Virus record (IMG/VR): IMGVR_UViG_3300032069_000014 | Coordinates: 1-55,578 of that record | From: a virus | Length of the DNA: 55,578 nucleotides | Direction: 5' to 3' (one strand) | Shown: piece after piece, positions 27,224-34,262 of the stretch | Position numbering within the stretch: the first letter of the stretch is position 1 | How the letters are laid out: each line of letters begins with the position of its first letter | The notes under the pieces: model-generated | The model's input: only the letters and a program-made list of their open reading frames with translations | The model's database searches: none | Told to the model about the DNA's origin: nothing | Position numbers and translations under genes: made by a program

Positions 27224-27775
27224 ATGAGCGACAGAATTGCTGCTCGGTGGCCCGGCGACAAAGACGCTGAGCTCGATGATGCTGCATGGGCGGGGATCAT
27301 TACAGTTCAGGGAATTCGTTATCATCGCCATCCAAATGGAGGCGGTTATGTTGCTGAGACCGCTCGCGTAGATGCAACTGCTTTCGTTGGATTGTTTGCA
27401 CGGGTCTGTGACAATGCACGGGTCTGCGTCAATGCACAGGTCTGTGACAATACACGGGTCTGTGACAATGCACAGGTCCGCGGCAATGCACTGGTCCGCG
27501 GCAATGCACGGATCTGCGGCGATGCACTGGTCTGCGGCGATACACTGGTCTGTGACAATGCACGGGTCTGCGTCAATGCACAGGTCTGCGGCGATGCACT
27601 GGTCTGCGGCAATGCACAGGTCTGTGACAATGCACGGGTCTGTGACAATGCACTGGTCTGCGGCAATGCACGGGTCTGTGACAGTGCACTGGTCTGCGGC
27701 GATGCACTGGTCTGCGGCGATACACAGGTCTGTGGTAGTGAGCGAGTTTGCGGCGATATAGGTATTAAGGAGTGA
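27224..27775 (+). CDS. Hexapeptide-repeat left-handed beta-helix protein with cysteine ladder
   Basis: 183 residues from ATG 27224 (AAGGAGA upstream). Residues 1-58 form a small N-terminal domain. Residues 59-178 are twenty back-to-back six-residue repeats of the form A-x-V-C-x-N/D (for example ARVCDN, ALVCGD). Six-residue periodicity with a small aliphatic residue is the mark of a left-handed parallel beta-helix; with Cys next to the aliphatic residue in 18 of 20 units, cysteines would stack along one face. Catalytic residues of hexapeptide acyltransferases are absent, so a structural or binding role is more likely. Confidence 0.7.
   Translation: MSDRIAARWPGDKDAELDDAAWAGIITVQGIRYHRHPNGGGYVAETARVDATAFVGLFARVCDNARVCVNAQVCDNTRVCDNAQVRGNALVRGNARICGDALVCGDTLVCDNARVCVNAQVCGDALVCGNAQVCDNARVCDNALVCGNARVCDSALVCGDALVCGDTQVCGSERVCGDIGIKE
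27398..27757 (+). repeat. Twenty tandem 18-bp coding repeats
   Basis: Unit of the type gcacgggtctgtgacaat repeated 20 times without gaps, 360 bases, in frame. Variation is concentrated in a few positions, so the array probably grows and shrinks in steps of 18 bases by slippage or recombination. Confidence 0.9.
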
Positions 27776-27778
27776 ATC

Positions 27779-28003
27779 ATGTATCCGACAGGAACATCAT
27801 GGATACTACCAGCGGATAAGTTCTGGAAAAGACAAGCGTGGGATGCGATCCGATATGCGCGACATAAAGGGTTTAGCGTCGGTATGATTATTCTCGCGTC
27901 GCTCGGAAAGATGCGAGACCAGCTTATGGAAAATGATGTTGTCTTCTATATGTGGCCTCTCTCGAGCGGAGATGGGGCCGCAGCAGTAGTAGGGCGAAAG
28001 TAA
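27779..28003 (+). CDS. Hypothetical small protein
   Basis: 74 residues with AAGGAG before the ATG, three bases after the repeat-protein gene. Tryptophan-rich start (GTSWILPADKFWKRQAWDAIRYA), then a hydrophobic stretch. No family recognised. Followed at once by a strong terminator. Confidence 0.55.
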   Translation: MYPTGTSWILPADKFWKRQAWDAIRYARHKGFSVGMIILASLGKMRDQLMENDVVFYMWPLSSGDGAAAVVGRK

Positions 28004-28006
28004 ATG

Positions 28007-28067
28007 AATGCAGCACATGCGCTGCTAACCAGCAATGGTTGGCAGCGCATCGTGACTGCATTTTTTT
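28007..28067 (+). terminator. Rho-independent terminator
   Basis: Long interrupted hairpin: aatgcag (28007-28013) pairs with ctgcatt (28056-28062), and inside it atgcgctgc pairs with gcagcgcat, closing on a GCAA tetraloop (aacca-gcaa-tggtt). A run of seven T follows. Ends the 27.2-28.0 kb unit. Confidence 0.85.
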
Positions 28068-28115
28068 ATGCTCGGAAGGAGGTGGTGAAGCGGAAAAAAC
28101 TTTTTCATTTTGTTG

Positions 28116-28144
28116 TTGCTTTTTGATCACTTCTAGGCTAGAAT
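28116..28144 (+). promoter_or_regulatory. Sigma70-like promoter of early unit
   Basis: TTGCTT (28116-28121), 17-base spacer, TAGAAT (28139-28144), preceded by the T-rich block TTTTTCATTTTGTTG that resembles the block at the other promoters. Lies just after a terminator. The first ATG is only nine bases past the -10 box. Confidence 0.7.
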
Positions 28145-28153
28145 AGGTTAATA

Positions 28154-28279
28154 ATGAGAAAAGGGCTTTGGCTGGCTGTGACAGATGTCTTGATGTACAT
28201 AATAACAAAGGTAACGGAGTTGATGCAATCGTGGCCAGAGAAAGCAGGAAGGAGAAAGTCAAAGACAAAGAAAAGATGA
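28154..28279 (+). CDS. Small basic peptide
   Basis: 41 residues, MRKGLWLAVTDVLMYIITKV then a Lys/Arg-rich tail (RRKSKTKKR). The ATG lies nine bases after the -10 box, so almost no leader would exist. A membrane-associated N-terminal helix with basic tail is visible. Not recognised; could be a real tiny early gene or a leader. Confidence 0.4.
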   Translation: MRKGLWLAVTDVLMYIITKVTELMQSWPEKAGRRKSKTKKR

Positions 28280-28326
28280 TAACATGTCGGTGATTTACGG
28301 ATCTCGAAGGTTAGATAGGAGCTAGT

Positions 28327-28662
28327 ATGTCCCCAACAGCAGAAGAAGTGTCGAAGAAGAACGAGAAGAAAAGTAAGAAGAAAGAAGGTCTTCCCGCTCT
28401 TGCGGCGTTCAATGTGAAGATGCCTTTGGCTCTTCGCGCGCCATACGCGCAAGAGTGCGTCGATCGTGAAATAAGCGCTAATGCATTGGCGATATGGATG
28501 ATCGAGAAGCATCTCAAGAGCACAGGCAAGATCCCGAAGGATCTCGTGGTCGAGATTCCGAAGGGCGGAGGTGGAAGACTCCGCGAGAAGATCGCAGAGA
28601 AGGATACTAGGATCGCCGATCTGGAAGCCCAGATCGCGGCTCTTAAGGCTAACAAGAAGTAA
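28327..28662 (+). CDS. Lysine-rich protein with coiled-coil end
   Basis: 111 residues with AGGAG before the ATG. N-terminus is Lys-rich (KKNEKKSKKKEG), the middle is a compact helical part (LRAPYAQECVDREISANALAIWMIEKHL) and the C-terminus is a regular heptad-like coiled coil (REKIAEKDTRIADLEAQIAAL). Layout suits a small DNA-binding or scaffold protein; function not identified. Ends before a terminator. Confidence 0.6.
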   Translation: MSPTAEEVSKKNEKKSKKKEGLPALAAFNVKMPLALRAPYAQECVDREISANALAIWMIEKHLKSTGKIPKDLVVEIPKGGGGRLREKIAEKDTRIADLEAQIAALKANKK

Positions 28663-28675
28663 TCGGCGCTGTCGC

Positions 28676-28711
28676 GATGGGTGAGCTCGAAAGGGTTCAC
28701 CCATCATTTTT
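28676..28711 (+). terminator. Rho-independent terminator
   Basis: gatgggtga (28676-28684) pairs with tcacccatc (28697-28705) around a 12-base loop, followed by attttt. It lies over the first bases of a possible longer reading of the next gene, which argues for the later start at 28722. Confidence 0.75.
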
Positions 28712-28721
28712 AAGGAATAAT

Positions 28722-29051
28722 ATGCCGCGTGAGCTCCCTGATACATTAGAGTCAGTCGTACATAAAGTAGAGCATTGTGGTTTTGAGCTTTACATAACAA
28801 CGACTTTTCATGATGGTCCAAAAGAAGTATTTGTGACGATAGCTCGCGAAGGGAGTACTCTTCGCGGTATGCTCCATGTTATCTCGATGCTAGTGAGTGT
28901 CGCATTGCGTGCGGGTGTACCTTGGAGTGAGCTGAGCGAAAAGCTTAAGCGGCATAAGTTCGATCCAATTGGTCTAGAGTATGATTCTATTGTGTGCGCA
29001 GTTGCAGCTGCGGTTGATACCTGCGTAGCTTTTCATGAGAAGGAGAAATAA
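28722..29051 (+). CDS. Standalone TSCPD-domain protein
   Basis: 109 residues from ATG 28722 (AAGGAA upstream). Matches the TSCPD domain that normally forms the C-terminus of adenosylcobalamin-dependent ribonucleotide reductases: LPDTLESVVHKVEH, the glycine-EGSTLRGML block, VSVALRAGVPWSELSEKL and KFDPIG. No reductase catalytic subunit is visible in the window. As a free protein it could act with host enzymes of nucleotide metabolism; this is inference. Confidence 0.75.
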   Translation: MPRELPDTLESVVHKVEHCGFELYITTTFHDGPKEVFVTIAREGSTLRGMLHVISMLVSVALRAGVPWSELSEKLKRHKFDPIGLEYDSIVCAVAAAVDTCVAFHEKEK

Positions 29052-29052
29052 A

Positions 29053-29310
29053 ATGTCGGTAGCCGGGAATGCGCATTACAAAAAAGGAAAGATTGAGCCG
29101 TGGGAAGTGATTGAGGATTGGGGGCTTGACTTTCATCTCGGGAACGTGATAAAGTACATCGGGCGTCATCGCGCTGTTCGTGCGCGGAAGAAGAGAGAGG
29201 ATCTTCTCAAGGCGATTCATTATTTAGTGCGATTCGCTTTGCGTGAAGACCCTACGCTACGGGCGGAGATTCGTGCTTATATGGCAGCAGAGATAGGAGA
29301 AGAAATATGA
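29053..29310 (+). CDS. DUF3310 family protein
   Basis: 85 residues from ATG 29053, with AAGGAGA. The motif HYKKGKIEPWEVIEDWGLDFHLGNVIKYIGRH followed by DLLKAIHYL is the DUF3310 signature, common in phage replication regions and sometimes described as nucleotide kinase-associated. Function of the family is unclear. Overlaps the next gene by four bases. Confidence 0.8.
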   Translation: MSVAGNAHYKKGKIEPWEVIEDWGLDFHLGNVIKYIGRHRAVRARKKREDLLKAIHYLVRFALREDPTLRAEIRAYMAAEIGEEI

Positions 29311-29612
29311 ACGGAAGTGTTCCTCCTCATACGATGCGTGCTATTCAAAGTTATGTCAAAGATCATGTTCCGCCTGGCTCGTTCCTCCGAGCTGTTTTCG
29401 AACACGAGTTGTTCGATGCTTTGGGACGCGCGGATTTAGAGAATCGGTACGCGATATTTGATATTGTGAGCTACATCTATAATAACGTACCCAATGCGTG
29501 TCATGGTAGTCCCGAAGTAGTTGCTGAGTGGCTAAAGAGAAGATGGGAGCCCATTGATAATGAAACTACCGCCGATGTACCCGTTTCAGGAAATGGTGGC
29601 GAAGGCGATTGA
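29307..29612 (+). CDS. Small phage early protein of unknown function
   Basis: 101 residues. The pattern PPHTMRAIQSYVKDHVPPGSFLRAVFEHELFDALGRAD...YIYNNVP...GSPEVVAEW is one often seen in short proteins of phage early regions. No function known to me. Translationally coupled with its neighbours on both sides. Confidence 0.6.
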   Translation: MNGSVPPHTMRAIQSYVKDHVPPGSFLRAVFEHELFDALGRADLENRYAIFDIVSYIYNNVPNACHGSPEVVAEWLKRRWEPIDNETTADVPVSGNGGEGD

Positions 29613-30921
29613 GAGAAAGAAAAGAGTCGGTTTTTTGGTCTATTATGGCGGAGGGAAAACTTATCTTTCACTTCGCTGGCTCGAGGAGTTAGGGGCTGAG
29701 GCATTGCCGTGTCTCGTTCTGTGTCCTAAGACTGCAATCGTTCAATGGGGAACGGAGATCAAGAAGTTTACCGATTTCACTTGTTCGCTTGTAGAGGGGA
29801 CGCCGGCGCAGCGTGTCGAGGCAATTGATGAACAGCATCAAGTATATGTGGCGAACTATGATGCTATACGAAGTGACTCGGTCTTTTCTGCGTTGAGACT
29901 AAGGGATTTCAAAACGATCATTGCAGACGAGTCGACGATGCTTAAAGAGCGAAGAACATTGCGATTCAAGCGCTTATGGAGTTTCTGTTGTCATATCCCG
30001 CATCGTGCTCTTCTTACGGGTCGTGTGATAACAGAGCGCCCCGAGGAACTCTTCGCTCAGTTTCTTTTTCTGGACGGAGGAGAGACCTTCGGTCGATCTT
30101 ACTGGCGTTTCCGATTCACGTATTTTGATGAGCCGCCGCCATGGAAGCCATATAAATGGGAGTTGAAAGAAGGAGCTGAGAAAGTGATAGCAAAGAAGCT
30201 CGAGTCGTCTTGCGTTCGTGTTCCAGAAGAGGTAGTGTCAGCGCAGTTGCCTCCGAAGCAGTACATGCGAATCCATTTTGACCTTTCTTCAGAAGAGAGC
30301 GCAGGATATAGGCAGCTACGGGATGAGTTTGCTCTCGATTTTCCCGAAGGAGGGCGTTACGAGACGCAGTGGGTTTTAGCTCGCTCGGCGAAGATGCATC
30401 AGTTCGCGAGCGGCTTCGTCTATCGTGAGTTAGATGAGCCGTTAATCTACAACACACGAAAGGCTGAATGGATCAGTGAGAATCTCCCTGAGATGCTATT
30501 GCGTGGCCCGTCAGTTATCTGGACAAGCTATTTGGTGCATCAGGTAGTTATTGAACTGGAGCTGTTAGCGAAAGGGTTCTCTTGTAGCAAGCTCAACGGT
30601 GAAATGAAGCAAGAAAAGAGGCAGCAGCAGCTCGATGCATTTTTGCAAGGGAAAACAGACATCTTGCTTATTATGGAGCAGCTCGGGGCTGCTGCGCTCA
30701 ACCTGCAGCGAGCCTGCAATGCTATCTTTGCTGATTGTGCTTACAGCGCTGCGATGAGAGAAAACGCCGAACATCGTACTTACCGCATAGGAACAGCGAA
30801 GACTGTTTTCTACTATGATCTAGTCACGCTCAAGACCTTAGACGAAGCGGTGCTAAACGCAATTCGCGACAAGAAAGAAATCTCCGACACGATTCTTCAA
30901 CACATAAGAGGAGTAGAGTGA
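29560..30921 (+). CDS. SNF2/DEAD-type helicase
   Basis: 453 residues from ATG 29560, inside the previous gene, with GGGAG upstream (TTG 29554 is an alternative). Superfamily 2 motifs: a Q-motif-like YPFQ, motif I YYGGGKT (residues 28-34), motif II ADEST near 124, motif III LLTGR near 150, motif V LLIMEQLGAAALNLQ and motif VI ENAEHRTYRIG. Compact phage helicase that probably acts in replication or recombination. Confidence 0.88.
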   Translation: MKLPPMYPFQEMVAKAIERKKRVGFLVYYGGGKTYLSLRWLEELGAEALPCLVLCPKTAIVQWGTEIKKFTDFTCSLVEGTPAQRVEAIDEQHQVYVANYDAIRSDSVFSALRLRDFKTIIADESTMLKERRTLRFKRLWSFCCHIPHRALLTGRVITERPEELFAQFLFLDGGETFGRSYWRFRFTYFDEPPPWKPYKWELKEGAEKVIAKKLESSCVRVPEEVVSAQLPPKQYMRIHFDLSSEESAGYRQLRDEFALDFPEGGRYETQWVLARSAKMHQFASGFVYRELDEPLIYNTRKAEWISENLPEMLLRGPSVIWTSYLVHQVVIELELLAKGFSCSKLNGEMKQEKRQQQLDAFLQGKTDILLIMEQLGAAALNLQRACNAIFADCAYSAAMRENAEHRTYRIGTAKTVFYYDLVTLKTLDEAVLNAIRDKKEISDTILQHIRGVE

Positions 30922-31109
30922 TGACAGAAGAATATGGTGACGATAACGCTTCAATGGAGCGTTATTGGCAATGTCAAGAATGTGGGTATACGAGCTATAC
31001 GAGACCGATGCCGCAAGACCGCACAGCTTTCTATCGTCGAGTCGACGAACAAGGAAGCCCAAAATGCCCGAAATGTAAATCAGATAGTTTTATGCCTGTA
31101 GGCTTTTAG
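30921..31109 (+). CDS. Small zinc-ribbon protein
   Basis: 62 residues; ATG overlaps the helicase stop by one base. CQECG and CPKCK pairs form a rubredoxin-like zinc ribbon. Probably binds nucleic acid or another protein. One of at least eight small zinc-ribbon or Cys-cluster proteins in the window. Confidence 0.65.
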   Translation: MTEEYGDDNASMERYWQCQECGYTSYTRPMPQDRTAFYRRVDEQGSPKCPKCKSDSFMPVGF

Positions 31110-31121
31110 AGGAGTAGAATA

Positions 31122-31397
31122 ATGACTGACGCTATGCGTATTCTAAAAGCGCTTTATGAGCTCGGCGCCACCGAAGGAACAGGTAAGTGGGTCACGAAAA
31201 AAGAGATTGGTAAAGTATCTTGCGCGCAGGCTATGCCGCATGCAGTTCTCGAGTACCCCGATCGTTTCGCGTTTACTATGTGGGCAACTCTCGTAGATGG
31301 GTTTGTTTCGATAAAACGCGAAAATTGCCGGCTTTTGCTGCGTCTGACGCCTTTTGGTGAACTTAAGGTAATAAACCAGAACAAGCAAGGAGAATAA
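31122..31397 (+). CDS. Hypothetical early protein, possible winged helix
   Basis: 91 residues. Pattern of helices followed by a strand (AMRILKALYELGATEGTGKWVTKKEIG ... LLLRLTPFGELKVINQ) resembles a small winged-helix DNA-binding domain, with LTPFGE in the place of a wing. Not recognised as a family. Weak RBS GGAG before the ATG. Confidence 0.5.
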   Translation: MTDAMRILKALYELGATEGTGKWVTKKEIGKVSCAQAMPHAVLEYPDRFAFTMWATLVDGFVSIKRENCRLLLRLTPFGELKVINQNKQGE

Positions 31398-31399
31398 CA

Positions 31400-31744
31400 A
31401 TGGGTCTCGACTTTTCACATTGTGACGCGCACTGGAGTTATCTAGGTTTTCATCGGTTTCGGCGACGTATAGCGAAAGCTATCGGGGTCGATCTTGACGA
31501 GATGTCCATTTTTGGGTCGGAGGGTAAACCATGGTCAGGAGTGGACTCACCGCTTGTAGCGCTTCTGATCCGCTCAGACTGTGAAGGCGAATTGTCTCCT
31601 TCGCAATGCGCTTTAATGATAGAACCGTTAAAAAAGATTCTTTTTCAATGGTCAAGGGATGACTACGATCGGCAGCAGGGACTGCAGCTTGTCAAGGGGA
31701 TGGAGAGTGCTGTTGCGTCGAATCAACATCTACATTTCCATTAA
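31400..31744 (+). CDS. Conserved-looking phage protein of unknown function
   Basis: 114 residues with AAGGAGA. Starts MGLDFSHCDAHWSYLGFHRFRRRIA, a pattern I associate with small phage early proteins. Tail with several histidines (HLHFH). Function unknown. Confidence 0.6.
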   Translation: MGLDFSHCDAHWSYLGFHRFRRRIAKAIGVDLDEMSIFGSEGKPWSGVDSPLVALLIRSDCEGELSPSQCALMIEPLKKILFQWSRDDYDRQQGLQLVKGMESAVASNQHLHFH

Positions 31745-31756
31745 GGAGACTATTCG

Positions 31757-32230
31757 ATGACTGATAAACAACGAGGTTTTAGTTATTATGCCGGTCATAT
31801 GTATATGGTTAGCACAGCAGTTGTAGCATCGGTGTTGCTTTTTGCGGCTGTATTCTTTGGTAAAACAAATACTCACCAGATGACCTTTTATTATTTGCTG
31901 TCGGTGATTCGACAGGTCGAAAGCGCAGGTGATGATCGAGCTGTTGGCGACAACGGAACAAGCCGCGGACCATTCCAGATTAAGCGCGCCTACTGGCGAG
32001 AAGCCGTGGTCGGAACAGACGCAGCGAAGTGGGACTACGACGTATGGGTTTGGGATCCTGATCGCGCAGGGTATGTCGTTTATTTACGTTGGTGTAAAAT
32101 CTGTCCAGAGGCGTTGAGGACTAGCAATTTAGAGCTGCTAGCTCGCTGTCATCGGTTGCCAAATGATCCATGGCGAAAAGACAATGATGATTATTGGCAA
32201 CGAATCAAGACTAGGATAAAGAATGAATAA
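31757..32230 (+). CDS. Signal-anchor endolysin, lysozyme/transglycosylase-like
   Basis: 157 residues. Residues 15-34 form an N-terminal hydrophobic segment followed by Gly/Lys/Thr, so the protein is exported and may be held as a signal-arrest-release form. The catalytic domain starts at about residue 48: VIRQVESAGDDRAVGDNGTSRGPFQIKRAYW, where Glu55 is the expected catalytic acid of the lysozyme/SLT fold and SRGPFQI the conserved turn. It would cut the glycan of host peptidoglycan. Unusual position inside the early region, far from the holin-like gene. Confidence 0.78.
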   Translation: MTDKQRGFSYYAGHMYMVSTAVVASVLLFAAVFFGKTNTHQMTFYYLLSVIRQVESAGDDRAVGDNGTSRGPFQIKRAYWREAVVGTDAAKWDYDVWVWDPDRAGYVVYLRWCKICPEALRTSNLELLARCHRLPNDPWRKDNDDYWQRIKTRIKNE

Positions 32231-32430
32231 TGAGAAAAGATAGCAGCAAATGCCCGAAGTGCGATGTAGAGATGTCCTGTCCTGGTGGGTCTCTATTGTG
32301 CACGCGGCATGAGGTAGATGGGTTAGGGTGCAAGAAGCGTCAAATCGATCGGCTGACACAGAAATGCGCCGCCCTACAGAAACTCTATAATCGATGCCGT
32401 AAAGAACAAAATCGGCGACGAAGGAGATAG
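32230..32430 (+). CDS. Small zinc-finger protein, basic tail
   Basis: 66 residues, start overlapping the endolysin stop by one base. Contains CPKCDVEMSCPGGSLLC, then C-KKRQIDRL and a very basic end (RKEQNRRRRR). Likely zinc-binding with an RNA- or DNA-contacting tail. Confidence 0.6.
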   Translation: MRKDSSKCPKCDVEMSCPGGSLLCTRHEVDGLGCKKRQIDRLTQKCAALQKLYNRCRKEQNRRRRR

Positions 32431-32434
32431 AGCG

Positions 32435-33292
32435 ATGAGCGACAACAGAATCGGGCAGTGGTTTGTGGACGCGACAGATCCGAGGAAATGGTACGGGCCG
32501 GTAACGGCGCAGGGTGCTGGGGCCGTCTATGGTCGGGATTGTTGGGCTGGTGACACAGAGTGGGCGATTTCTTACGGCGATATTGATAGCCGCGGGTATA
32601 TTCGCATCACGCCAAAGCCGGTCCTGCCGCGGGGGCTGCGGACGCGCGAGTGCAGACTACCGAAGAAGGATGAGAGATATGCGGGTTTCTACGAGGACAT
32701 TTGTTATACGAGAGAGGATTGGATTGCGATCACCGCCGGCGGGGACATCTATGGCTGGCGTCGCTGGATCATCGAGGATGACCCGGACGCGAAGCCTGCG
32801 TCGCAGGCACGGGAGATGGCTCAGTATGATGATGACCTGCCGTTGACGGGAGACACAATGAGTGATTATGCTTATGGTAGGCTGAGTAAGAGTGACACCG
32901 AGATCGCGAACCTGACTCGTGAGCGTGACGAAGCGCGGGCGGCATGCGCAGGGTGGAATGAGGTCGTCGAGACTATCCGGGACACTGTACTACACGAACG
33001 CGGTCCTATGGCAGAAATGGATTTTGGCTCTGATCGCATAAATGCCGTGTTGGCGGTGATAGATGAAGCAACACCTGACGTTAACCCAGGTTATGACCTA
33101 TGCGCTGAACTCGACCAGCTGCGCGCTGAGTGTCGCAATACCCAAGCGTCGGTGATGGATAGGCTAATAAAGAACTCCCCGGCTGACGCAGGAGCTTCTC
33201 AAGGCGCGGACGACAAGAGAAAGCGCATAAGAAAAATTATTTTCAGTTTCTTCTTGCAAATCTGGCAGAGGATCCGTATAATAAAAGAATGA
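32435..33292 (+). CDS. Hypothetical protein with GC-rich first half
   Basis: 285 residues. The first 140 residues are Trp/Gly/Asp-rich beta-like sequence encoded by visibly GC-richer DNA; after about 32860 the DNA becomes more AT-rich and the protein turns helical with coiled-coil (SDTEIANLTRERDEARAA). The last part KRIRKIIFSFFLQIWQRIRIIKE is translated from the promoter DNA of the next gene, so the C-terminus may be extended by chance. No family recognised. Possibly a fusion of two segments of different origin. Confidence 0.5.
   Translation: MSDNRIGQWFVDATDPRKWYGPVTAQGAGAVYGRDCWAGDTEWAISYGDIDSRGYIRITPKPVLPRGLRTRECRLPKKDERYAGFYEDICYTREDWIAITAGGDIYGWRRWIIEDDPDAKPASQAREMAQYDDDLPLTGDTMSDYAYGRLSKSDTEIANLTRERDEARAACAGWNEVVETIRDTVLHERGPMAEMDFGSDRINAVLAVIDEATPDVNPGYDLCAELDQLRAECRNTQASVMDRLIKNSPADAGASQGADDKRKRIRKIIFSFFLQIWQRIRIIKE
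33254..33282 (+). promoter_or_regulatory. Sigma70-like promoter, conserved phage type
   Basis: TTGCAA (33254-33259), 17-base spacer, perfect TATAAT (33277-33282), preceded by ATTTTCAGTTTCTTC. The start codon of the following gene is six bases after the -10 box. The promoter is inside the end of the previous gene. Confidence 0.8.
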
Positions 33293-33483
33293 AGATGCCC
33301 TATACAATCGTACGAGCGCAGAGCCAGTATACCTGCACGCGTTGTGACAAAGAGATCGAGAAAGGCGAAGAATACGTTCGTCAAGGGAGCCTCCCTTTCC
33401 ATGCACGATGTTTTCGAACCAAGATAAAAGAAAGCCTCGCACGCTATCGCGAGACACTGGAGCAGCTTGATCGACAAATATAA
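33289..33483 (+). CDS. Small LIM-like zinc protein, paralogue A
   Basis: 64 residues. TCTRCDKEIEKGEEYVRQGSLPFHARCFRTK has C-x2-C and H-x2-C pairs and the LIM/PARP-type layout, followed by a helix (LARYRETLEQLDRQI). A close paralogue lies at 49968-50168. Predicted to start at the transcription start itself because ATG is only six bases after TATAAT; a second ATG at 33295 is possible. First gene after a strong promoter, which hints at a regulatory role. Confidence 0.65.
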   Translation: MKMPYTIVRAQSQYTCTRCDKEIEKGEEYVRQGSLPFHARCFRTKIKESLARYRETLEQLDRQI

Positions 33484-33859
33484 GAAAATACGAGTCGGTA
33501 ATAAGCTCATACCAGAGCATCTGGTCGTCGCCAGTCAAACAGTCGGGCGAGAACTCAGGGTCTCGGAAGTTGTTCATCACATCAACGGCGATGAAAAGGA
33601 CAATCGCGCAGAGAATCTGCTCGTACTTCCCTCACGAAAGGCTCATTCGTTGCTAGCGAGTATTATAGGGTGCTTCTTGGAAGAAAAGGGTTTAGTAGAT
33701 TCTTTCCGAGATTGGTACGATACGACGCAGCGCGAGCTCGCTGAGAAAGAAGAGGAGCTCCGTGTTGCGCTGGAGGAAAGAGCCAAACTCGAGAAAAGAG
33801 CCAAGAGGTATAAACAAGAGGAGATCACCTATGTCTTTAACACGCGTAATATGTTATAA
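33467..33859 (+). CDS. HNH endonuclease
   Basis: About 130 residues; TTG 33467 with GGAG upstream is the best start seen, overlapping the previous gene by 17 bases. HNH motif VVHHINGDEKDNRAENLLVL, with the two histidines and asparagine of the beta-beta-alpha metal site. C-terminus is a charged coiled coil (ELAEKEEELRVALEERAKLEKR). Probably a free-standing homing-type or nicking nuclease. Confidence 0.75.
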   Translation: MIDKYKKIRVGNKLIPEHLVVASQTVGRELRVSEVVHHINGDEKDNRAENLLVLPSRKAHSLLASIIGCFLEEKGLVDSFRDWYDTTQRELAEKEEELRVALEERAKLEKRAKRYKQEEITYVFNTRNML

Positions 33860-34253
33860 GTCAACTCTCGAGCGTCTCGTGCAGGCAAGCGGGTTGAGTG
33901 AATTCCAGCATCGGCCAGAAATGCAGATAGCTTCGAGGATGCTCCTCTTACCCGAGATGAATCAACATATCGAAGGAAAGACAACCCAGCTCAGAAAAGG
34001 AAAAGAGGTTCTAGCTGAAATTAGCGGTATAGATAAAGGTCCTTCTAGCTGGATTTTATGTAATAAGATTACCCCCGGCTGGCGCGGGGGACCTGAGTAC
34101 TACCCTGAGCAGAAAAGACCTTTAGCTTTGCTTCTAACAGACATATATCACCCGTCTTATACACCAGCGGAGCGTCGTCTAGTTGCTCAACATGCACGAC
34201 AACTTCGTAAAGTGGGGTTTCGGGTCGATACTCACAGTTTTGAAGGTTACTAA
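33831..34253 (+). CDS. Hypothetical early protein
   Basis: 140 residues from ATG 33831, with GAGGAG upstream and a 29-base overlap with the HNH gene. Includes TPAERRLVAQHARQLRKVGFRVDTHSF at the end. Not recognised. Lies directly before the Cas4-like nuclease, ten bases upstream. Confidence 0.5.
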   Translation: MSLTRVICYKSTLERLVQASGLSEFQHRPEMQIASRMLLLPEMNQHIEGKTTQLRKGKEVLAEISGIDKGPSSWILCNKITPGWRGGPEYYPEQKRPLALLLTDIYHPSYTPAERRLVAQHARQLRKVGFRVDTHSFEGY

Positions 34254-34262
34254 GGAGAGCCA

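Noticed and set aside
27398-27757. CRISPR array
   Set aside because: The repeats are contiguous 18-bp coding units in frame with no unique spacers.
27346-27780. Minus-strand frame with SPQT/LSQT repeats
   Set aside because: Antisense image of the 18-bp repeat array; periodicity is a consequence of the array.
28138-28821. Minus-strand frame of 227 codons
   Set aside because: Crosses a promoter, a terminator and two + strand genes; no family features.
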